The notes beneath the pieces are model-generated. The model ran no database searches and had not been told where the DNA came from. It saw only the letters and a program-made list of their open reading frames with translations. A DNA stretch of 13,795 bases from positions 1-13,795 of the forward strand of contig DBKX01000013.1 in assembly GCA_002297865.1 (NCBI GenBank), in the 5' to 3' direction. Each line of letters begins with the position of its first letter. The first letter of the stretch is position 1. The position numbers and the translations under genes were made by a program. Source of the stretch: Lachnoclostridium sp. UBA739 (lineage in GTDB: Bacteria > Bacillota_A > Clostridia > Lachnospirales > Lachnospiraceae). Shown here in pieces: positions 10,201 through 13,795 of this stretch.

Positions 10201-13200
10201 CTGTCACAAGAAAAATTAATTCGTGAGGTATATGAACAAGCCAATATCGATCCGAATGATATTTCTTATATTGAAACACATGGTACAGGAACAAAACTAG
10301 GTGACCCTGTTGAGTTCAATGCGTTAGACAGAATTTACAAAAAGTCTAAGGCTGATGAGAGAAAATGTGTACTTGGCAGTGTAAAGACAAACATAGGACA
10401 TACAGGAGCAGCATCCGGTGTCATTGGTTTGATTAAAGTTTTGCTTTGTTTGCAACATAAAGAGTATCCAGGAATGTATGGGTTTGAGACAACAAATTCA
10501 CTAATTGAGTTAGAACAGTCTGTGTTTGAGATTAATACTGAGAATGAGAAATGGATATCTGGTGCCAAACCAAGAATGGCAGCGATTAATTCATTTGGAC
10601 ATAGTGGAACAAATGTACATATTGTGGTAGAAGAATATTCGAAATCAACAGAAGCAGTTACAGTACAAAAATCACAATTCGTCCCTATTTCAGCAAATTG
10701 TGATGAGAGCTTAAAGAAATACTGTGAAAAACTTGCAGATTGGATTGATTATTGCGGAAAAACGGTTAAGCTAAATGAAGTTGCATATACCCTTCAAAAT
10801 GGAAGAGAAGACAGAACTGCTCGAGTAATTTTCTTCGTAAGCAGTATAGAAGAACTCTCATGCAATTTACGAAAGTTTGTACAGAGCAGTGCAAAAGAAG
10901 TACCTAACTGCTGGTATCATAATGTTAAGAACGAAAAGAACAACTTGGAATTCTTAAGCGGCGATGAAGATTTTCAATTCATTATATCAAGCTGGTACAA
11001 GAAAGGACTGTACTCTCAGATTGCAAAATGGTGGATTAATGGAAATGAAATCGATTGGAAGCAGCTATTTGGAATAAGTCATAAAGAACATATTCCTTCC
11101 TATGCATTTAAGAATCAGAGATATTCCATAAAGAGTCGCCAGAAAGCTGTTACAGTGGCTTTGCAAGAGTTTACAGTGAATTCTAAGTGCAGGGGTCTGC
11201 TACAAGAAAACTGTTCTGATTTTTCAAGTTATAAGTACCGTTCTTGTTTTACAGGAGAGGAGAAGATGCTTTCGGATCATGTCATGAATGGAAAACGGAT
11301 ATTCCCTGGAACTGCATACATGGTAATGGCAATGGAAGCGTTCAAACGTGCGCTTGGTTCCAAGTACAATCAGACAAACATGATATGTCTGGAAAAAGTC
11401 GTAATGGTAAATCCACTAGTTGTGGACGGAAAAACAGAAGTAGTAATCAGCCTACACAGAAGTGAAGAGCGAGTGACAGCATATCGTATTGAAAAGGATG
11501 AAAAGATGTTACTAAATCAGGGTACTCTAAAGCTTCTTAAAAATCAGGAAAAGACTGTAGATTTAGTAAGAATAAGAGAAAGATGCAGACAAAAGGAATT
11601 GACAAAAAGTGAGTGTTACAATGCGTTCCAGAAAGCAGGTTTCCATTATGGTGAAACATTTAGAGGAATTGAAAAATTATATTTCAATCAAAATGAAGCG
11701 TTAGCAGAAATTCATTTTATGTCAAATGAGGAAGGGTATCTCGTACATCCTGGACTATTGGATTCTGCACTTCAAGCTGTGGCGGGACTAAATAGTATCC
11801 GTCATGGTGATATGGCACAGTTACCATATGTAATTGAGAAATGTGTGATTCGAAAAGAAGTAACACAAAAGATGTGGTCTTATGTTCAGTGTAGAGAAGA
11901 TAAGGGACGTATTCAGTACGACATTGAACTGTGTGATGAACAGGGAAAAAGCTTAATTAGTATATATGGTTATAGTATGCGCTCTCTTAAGAAAGCAGAC
12001 CATAGTAAAGAACAGGTAAAAGAAGAGCTTCTTATTATGACTGCAGGAATGGAAACAATAGAAAATGCATCGGAAGCAGACGAATTAAATGTAGAGAAGG
12101 TCGTAATCCTAACTCGAAGTGCATACGAAAAAACTGGTTGTCAGACAGATGTGGATAAGTTAGAGCATTATATACTGGAAGCAGAAGATAATAGGAATCC
12201 AGATGAAAAATATGAATCTTATGCATGTCAGCTGATTAATGCGTTAAAGAAAATTCTGATGAAATATGCAAATCAGAATGTATTTATCAAACTATTCTAC
12301 GATAAAGATGAACCATATTGTCAAGGCTTAGGAAGTATTCTTAAGACTGCAAAATGTGAACATCCAAATGTTTTATGGGAGACTGTATGTCTAGCGGATA
12401 ATTTCATGCAAAATCATATCTTATATGTAAACAGGAAAATGTTACAAAAAGAAATTGTGTTAGGCAATACGAAAAGCCAGATGAAAAGGCTGACAGAAGT
12501 AGCGGAAGAACCAAAGGTGTATGCACCTTGGAAGGATAAAAAGGTATACTTGATAACAGGTGGTGCTGGAAAACTTGGGCTGCTGTTTGCCAAAGATATC
12601 GTTTCAAAAGCGAAGAATGTTACGATTATTCTTTTGGGAAGGTCAGAACTGAAAGAGGCAACGTACAATGAAATCGCGGATTTAAATCAGAATGGAGCTT
12701 GTGTTGTGTATTATCGTGCTGATATTACGAATGCCAAGGCGGTCAAACAGGTATTAGAAAGCGTAAGAAATGAATATGATGAGGTAGAAGGAATTATTCA
12801 TTGCGCAGGAATCATAAAAGACAGCTTGATTCTAAAAACAGATTTAGGAAGCTGCAAAGAGGTCCTAGATGTTAAAGTAAAAGGATTCCAGAATCTACAT
12901 GAAGCATCGAAAGACATGAAGTTGAGCTTCTTTGTATGCTGTTCCTCTTATGCAGCAGCATTTGGAAATGTCGGTCAAGTCGCATATGCTGGGGCTAATG
13001 CTTATATGGATAGCATGGCAGTTATGAGAAATGAGGCTGTAAGACGAGGTGAATGTTATGGAAAAACGCTTTCTATTAATTGGCCTTACTGGAAAGATGG
13101 TGGCATGAGGGTACCCGCAGAGAAACTAGAAAAAGTCTACCAGTATACAGGAATGAGTCCATTGAATGCAGAAACAGGGCTGAAGGCATTATACACCTGC

Positions 13201-13795
13201 ATGAATACGATGGAGGGGCAAGTCATTATTTTGCAGGGGGATAAAAATAAGATGAAAGAAACACTTTTTGAAAAGCAAGTTATTAAACAAAGAGTAGAGA
13301 GTAAGGCGGACACCAGCAAAGCAAGTGTCGGTGGAAAAGACAAGAAATATGTAAGTAGAGAACGTTTAATGGAAGATATGAAAAAAATTGTATCGGGCAT
13401 AATTGAAGTAAGTGTAGAAGACGTTGATGTGATTACGGAGTTTGGGGAATATGGATTTGACTCTGTAACCTATACTGAATTTTCCAATGCAATAAACGAA
13501 GCGTATCATATCAGTCTGTTACCAACTGTTTTCTATGAATTTAATAACATTGAAAAACTGGGAGAATATATCGAGAAGGAATATGGTGAATTAGAAGATA
13601 ATTCCAGTGAAAGTAATGAGGAATATATTGAACCAGAACGGAACGAGATTGAGTTCTTCGAACAAAGTTATGAAGAGGCAGCATTCGACGAGGAACAAAA
13701 AGACGTATCGGAAGTTTACATCGAGTGTGAAGTGGCTGACAATGTAGAAAAGCAGGAGACTGAGCGAAAAGAAGAAAAGCAGAAAATTGCTATTG
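4180..13795 (+). CDS. trans-AT polyketide synthase, 5' part (ACP-KS-KR-MT-ACP-KS-DH-KR-ACP-[KS])
   Basis: Giant cytoplasmic PKS subunit, GTG start, open without a stop for 3205 codons to the window end; the 3' end lies outside. Domains by residue: N-terminal helical segment 1-36, ACP ~37-118 (Ser75), KS ~160-593 (Cys330, His465, His505), linker to ~755, KR ~768-1203, C-methyltransferase ~1255-1569, ACP ~1613-1689 (Ser1649), KS ~1742-2153 (Cys1899, His2034, His2074), linker to ~2317, DH ~2334-2603 (His2367, Asp2528), KR ~2608-3021, ACP ~3060-3137 (Ser3095), acidic linker, and the first residues of another KS. No AT, ER or TE is present. The first ACP completes the split module of the preceding gene, which overlaps it by 17 bp. 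Two full modules follow: one methylating and reducing, one forming a double bond. I read every codon in this frame and found no interruption. The assignment is very secure; the final product is not recognisable from this segment. Confidence 0.96.
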   Translation, partial: MKNQYKALYDKLKSGDLDGINAKNAIQQLLVNTEEENSLYHKTLMLLKSVLSPIIKVPVERIEEEAAFDEYGINSIMIMDMTEELEKTFKGLSQTLFYECSNVKELTYYFINNYNDVLQKRFVEKKEPCKKDNQRSVEKAVPKPVLKDDKAKEAKTNEEDIAIIGIAGSYPDSDDLDALWENLRNGKDCIREIPKDRWDYKKYYSENKNEGAIDSKWGGFLNEVDEFDSLLFHISPVEADKMDPQERIFLQCVYHLFEDAGYTKKTLKKDDKAKVGVYVGVMYEEYQFYGVEEQQKHNEIALGGNAASIANRISYVFNLNGPSIAINTMCSSSLTTIHLACQSIKSGECDVAVAGGVNISIHPNKYITLAQGNFASSKGRCESFGNSGDGYVPGEGVGAVLIKPLSRAIEDGDHIYGVIKGSAINHGGRTNGYTVPNPNMQAEVIESALKQANMNPRTISYLEAHGTGTILGDPIEIAGLEKVYKKYSGDVKYCSIGSVKSNIGHCEGAAGVAAITKVLLQMKYKKLVPSLHAEVLNKKIDFEHSPFVVQQDLQDWEKPEIEIDGVTQTYPRRAGISAFGAGGSNAHIILEEYDEAAEQILENYNKPYMIVLSARTKKSLYEACNQLLSALEAHKYQESDLPRIAYTLQVGREEMHVRTGFVISSIEELKEALKERLSSQSSDESCFKEVMELTSEDRLDREYQLIQYIQQKNYDEVVKLWEKGCLVDWNLFYSEKKPVKISLPTYVFEKKKHWYKKREAQKESVMLYEPVWKTTAQDNLEAGTSKRVFFVYRASAIPMLNILDDYYQKAGAFTQRMIVHEDVPCDFGFMEKEEFDTIFYLSEMGVGKVENINQDTIYFLQFAKAVKKYARAKKKLNCYILTFNNYGYKETPVHLMNGGITGVTYSLAQSSVGLKVRSLDLSVDEVNQCVNKDKLAQTVIGAKPSASGEVVIVRDLETYRQNFRKIALPAKETFSSDGVYVILGGTGTVGSIITRFMIRNHNAKIVWLGRKDKDAKEVKEKQRSCAFCGNEPAYVQADVTDYDQVKTAISQIRNTYGKIRGAIFSGVVFDIHNEIATTTIEQFERILEVKTNGSMNFYNVLEQDDLDFLCYFSSGQSFDFSPAGNLCAYASGITFTDTLVRYLQKKAKFPVGCINWGFWKSSVSEAFGKNLDNCIEDEQGFEMFSYAAAVMKQQSASQIVCMDLEHMKGSERYLEKDTDAVSILAHVNQEYDTSSFTQEYGDRLELPKDLEDAIVRVLGVRVKNALAGKLSEKYVLWMDECKRILEEHIELEQGGIVSDSQIEDQWNKVAEKYSAKEDYKVSIRLLNECLNNLSDILEGKVAATDVIFPNGTMELVESIYSQNSIEDFYNEVLADYVIRCMEVIKTRKKTGKIRILEVGAGTGGTSCIVLKKLAPYRDNVEYYYTDISNSFLVFAKDKFSEYRDFMTFKIWNAEEAYQGTEKFDIILATNVLHSTRNMRQTLQNIHNAMSVKSILLVNEITDKNLVETLTFGLLDGWWKFDDPECRILGSPLLSNAKWKEVLNASGFSKVVLPLEHSAKIKQQVILAEHDGIVTENLPLKTETEKVKKVAAKKVEAVTYRNDMKKQDSKKTSFKGALEKDVKAILGEVLNLEEDEIKSNEAFSDYGLDSILGSSFIGKLNDTFHIELNNAILFDYTSAQLLADYVLECYPEQVEQIYGATQDVKEDSVPVEDIVYVEEVLQEDRSSEKEEYVGSNRMEADCKIAVIGMSGQFPDASTVEELWNNLLLGKNCVHELPKEYLDIENYYDSEQQTGKTYCKWGGILSEKEYFEPLFFNISPRDAADMSIHQRLILQEGWKAIEDAGYNPKTLSGSKTGVYIGAEPVKTVGDSFVGSSDAIVSSRLSYLLNLNGPALTVNTGCSSSAAAIHLACESLKSGAVDMALAGGIYADLNQQSLIALSAIGMLSKSGKCHTFDESADGTVMSEGVGVVVLKRLEDAKRDGDPIYGVIVASGMNQDGASNGITAPNGLSQEKLIREVYEQANIDPNDISYIETHGTGTKLGDPVEFNALDRIYKKSKADERKCVLGSVKTNIGHTGAASGVIGLIKVLLCLQHKEYPGMYGFETTNSLIELEQSVFEINTENEKWISGAKPRMAAINSFGHSGTNVHIVVEEYSKSTEAVTVQKSQFVPISANCDESLKKYCEKLADWIDYCGKTVKLNEVAYTLQNGREDRTARVIFFVSSIEELSCNLRKFVQSSAKEVPNCWYHNVKNEKNNLEFLSGDEDFQFIISSWYKKGLYSQIAKWWINGNEIDWKQLFGISHKEHIPSYAFKNQRYSIKSRQKAVTVALQEFTVNSKCRGLLQENCSDFSSYKYRSCFTGEEKMLSDHVMNGKRIFPGTAYMVMAMEAFKRALGSKYNQTNMICLEKVVMVNPLVVDGKTEVVISLHRSEERVTAYRIEKDEKMLLNQGTLKLLKNQEKTVDLVRIRERCRQKELTKSECYNAFQKAGFHYGETFRGIEKLYFNQNEALAEIHFMSNEEGYLVHPGLLDSALQAVAGLNSIRHGDMAQLPYVIEKCVIRKEVTQKMWSYVQCREDKGRIQYDIELCDEQGKSLISIYGYSMRSLKKADHSKEQVKEELLIMTAGMETIENASEADELNVEKVVILTRSAYEKTGCQTDVDKLEHYILEAEDNRNPDEKYESYACQLINALKKILMKYANQNVFIKLFYDKDEPYCQGLGSILKTAKCEHPNVLWETVCLADNFMQNHILYVNRKMLQKEIVLGNTKSQMKRLTEVAEEPKVYAPWKDKKVYLITGGAGKLGLLFAKDIVSKAKNVTIILLGRSELKEATYNEIADLNQNGACVVYYRADITNAKAVKQVLESVRNEYDEVEGIIHCAGIIKDSLILKTDLGSCKEVLDVKVKGFQNLHEASKDMKLSFFVCCSSYAAAFGNVGQVAYAGANAYMDSMAVMRNEAVRRGECYGKTLSINWPYWKDGGMRVPAEKLEKVYQYTGMSPLNAETGLKALYTCMNTMEGQVIILQGDKNKMKETLFEKQVIKQRVESKADTSKASVGGKDKKYVSRERLMEDMKKIVSGIIEVSVEDVDVITEFGEYGFDSVTYTEFSNAINEAYHISLLPTVFYEFNNIEKLGEYIEKEYGELEDNSSESNEEYIEPERNEIEFFEQSYEEAAFDEEQKDVSEVYIECEVADNVEKQETERKEEKQKIAI
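4288..4533 (+). other. Acyl carrier protein completing module A
   Basis: Carries the chain processed by the KS, DH and KR of the previous protein. The phosphopantetheine site is Ser75 in YGINSIMIM, with Asn in place of the usual Asp before the Ser. The downstream LSQTLFYECSNVKELTYYF pattern is typical of carrier domains in trans-AT modules with a DH/KR. It should hand the chain to the KS that follows in the same protein. Confidence 0.85.
4657..5958 (+). other. Ketosynthase domain of module B
   Basis: Starts at DIAIIGIAGSYP and ends at AHIILEEY. The triad is complete: Cys330 in NTMCSSS, His465 in EAHGTGT and His505 in NIGHCE. It carries MDPQER and GGRTNGYTVPNP like the module A KS, but has Met rather than Ala before the active Cys. 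It takes the chain from the module A ACP, predicted to be an unbranched alpha,beta-unsaturated thioester. Confidence 0.95.
5959..6444 (+). other. Post-KS linker of module B (no AT)
   Basis: About 160 residues ending in LPTYVFEKKKHWY, directly before the KR structural half (YEPVWK). It holds no acyltransferase motif. It has the same architecture as the other two post-KS linkers in the window. Confidence 0.8.
6481..7788 (+). other. Ketoreductase domain of module B
   Basis: Begins with YEPVWK, the usual start of the KR structural subdomain. The cofactor motif is GGTGTVG (984-990). The catalytic region reads YFSSGQSFDFSPAG then AYASGITF, with Tyr1129. The nearest serine of the SS pair (Ser1114) is 15 residues before the Tyr, not the 13 seen in the other two KRs here, and the usual YAxAN is replaced by YASG. 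The segment SGVVFDI keeps the B-type Asp. Activity is likely but less certain than for the other KRs. Confidence 0.85.
7942..8886 (+). other. C-methyltransferase domain of module B
   Basis: SAM-dependent methyltransferase that methylates the alpha-carbon, normally at the beta-keto stage before reduction. SAM motif I is LEVGAGTGGT (1396-1405). ATNVLHSTR (1468-1476) contains His1473, and LLVNEIT contains Glu1499; together they match the His-Glu pair of PKS C-MT domains. The TFGLLDGWWKF signature follows. The upstream helical lid includes FPNGTMELVESIY. The order KR-MT-ACP is common in trans-AT modules. Confidence 0.92.
9016..9246 (+). other. Acyl carrier protein of module B
   Basis: Canonical carrier site Ser1649 in YGLDSILGSSFIGKLN, followed by ILFDYTSAQLLADYV. 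It carries the predicted alpha-methyl beta-hydroxy intermediate. The position where beta-branching ACPs have a Trp holds Phe here, so I do not call it a branching ACP. An acidic linker runs from here to the next KS. Confidence 0.93.
9403..10638 (+). other. Ketosynthase domain of module C, different KS lineage
   Basis: Starts at KIAVIGMSGQFP and ends at VHIVVEEY. The triad is Cys1899 (NTGCSSS), His2034 (ETHGTGT) and His2074 (NIGHTG). It differs from the other two KSs: Gly before the active Cys, NQDGASNGITAPNG in place of GGxTNGYTxPNP, and MSIHQR in place of MDPQER. It accepts the product of the methylating module, which may explain the difference. Confidence 0.94.
10639..11130 (+). other. Post-KS linker of module C (no AT)
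   Basis: About 160 residues ending in IPSYAFKNQRYSI, a diverged form of the LPTYPFxxxRYW motif. No AT serine motif is present. It leads into the DH domain. Confidence 0.78.
11179..11988 (+). other. Dehydratase domain of module C
   Basis: Double-hotdog dehydratase with all usual motifs: His2367 in HVMNGKRIFP (HxxxGxxxxP), GFHYGETF at 2487-2494, and Asp2528 in HPGLLDSALQ. Its second-half motif is intact, unlike that of the module A DH. With the following B-type KR it predicts an E alpha,beta-double bond. Confidence 0.92.
12001..13242 (+). other. Ketoreductase domain of module C
   Basis: Structural half followed by catalytic half. The cofactor motif is GGAGKLG (2794-2800). Ser2923 and Tyr2936 lie in CSSYAAAFGNVGQVAYAGAN with the normal 13-residue spacing, and LSINWPYW follows. 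AGIIKDS keeps the Asp of the LDD loop, so B-type reduction is predicted. Confidence 0.9.
13357..13590 (+). other. Acyl carrier protein of module C
   Basis: The phosphopantetheine site is Ser3095 in YGFDSVTYTEF, followed by LLPTVFYEFNNIEKLGEYI. It carries the product of the third extension round in this window and should pass it to the KS that begins at the window end. Confidence 0.92.
13591..13779 (+). other. Acidic inter-module linker
   Basis: Sixty-three residues, 25 of them Glu or Asp, with no motif of a known domain. It joins the module C ACP to the next KS and is probably flexible or disordered. Similar but shorter charged linkers precede the other KSs. Confidence 0.75.
13780..13795 (+). 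other. First residues of a further ketosynthase domain, cut by window end
   Basis: QKIAI at the window edge matches the opening (KIAVIG, DIAIVG) of the three KS domains upstream and follows an ACP and acidic linker, exactly where a KS is expected. Only five codons are visible, so this rests mostly on position. Confidence 0.6.

Noticed and set aside
11244..11465. Small + strand open frame
   Set aside because: It overlaps the DH coding region out of frame; the DH frame carries HxxxGxxxxP and is clearly the real one.
11179..11988. Pyran synthase rather than dehydratase in module C
   Set aside because: Pyran synthases usually lose the DH catalytic Asp; here Asp2528 and the HPGLLDSALQ motif are intact.
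1..13795. tRNA, rRNA, CRISPR array, insertion sequence or attachment site
   Set aside because: Every base is accounted for by the two PKS reading frames and no such signature was seen on either strand.

Overview
The window is a stretch of one large trans-AT modular polyketide synthase (PKS) locus, read entirely on the + strand. It holds two overlapping genes, both running off the window: the 3' part of one PKS gene (1-4196) and the first ~3205 codons of a second (4180-13795). The DNA is A+T-rich by eye, with AAA/GAA/AGA/TTA-heavy codon use, a strong G-rich Shine-Dalgarno site and no visible introns or eukaryotic features. This points to a low-GC Firmicute. A clostridial anaerobe (Lachnospiraceae/Clostridium-like) seems more likely than Bacillus, but the genus cannot be fixed from the sequence.

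Layout. Gene 1: tail of an upstream carrier protein or linker, then KS, post-KS linker, DH, KR and a helical C-terminal tail. Gene 2: helical N-terminal segment, ACP, KS, linker, KR, C-methyltransferase (MT), ACP, KS, linker, DH, KR, ACP, acidic linker, and the first residues of another KS at the window end. No acyltransferase, enoylreductase, thioesterase, condensation or adenylation domain is present. Each KS is followed only by the short linker that ends in an LPTYxF-type motif, the hallmark of trans-AT synthases, so malonyl units must be loaded by an AT encoded elsewhere.

How the parts work together. The first module is split between proteins: KS-DH-KR in gene 1 and its ACP at the start of gene 2. 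Module A (KS-DH-KR/ACP) should leave an alpha,beta-double bond. Module B (KS-KR-MT-ACP) should add an alpha-methyl beta-hydroxy unit. Module C (KS-DH-KR-ACP) should add another double bond. If all domains act, the chain on the last ACP would end in -CH=CH-CH(OH)-CH(CH3)-CH=CH-CO-S-ACP before passing to the next KS. All three KRs keep the Asp associated with B-type (D-hydroxyl) reduction, consistent with E double bonds.

The most interesting points are the gene junction, the KS lineage switch and the predicted product segment. At the junction a run of seven G serves as ribosome binding site, and loss of one G would fuse the two genes exactly in frame. The KS after the methylating module changes its conserved motifs. 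No intergenic gap, RNA gene, insertion sequence, CRISPR array, promoter or terminator is visible. All other open frames overlap the two PKS genes and look like shadows.
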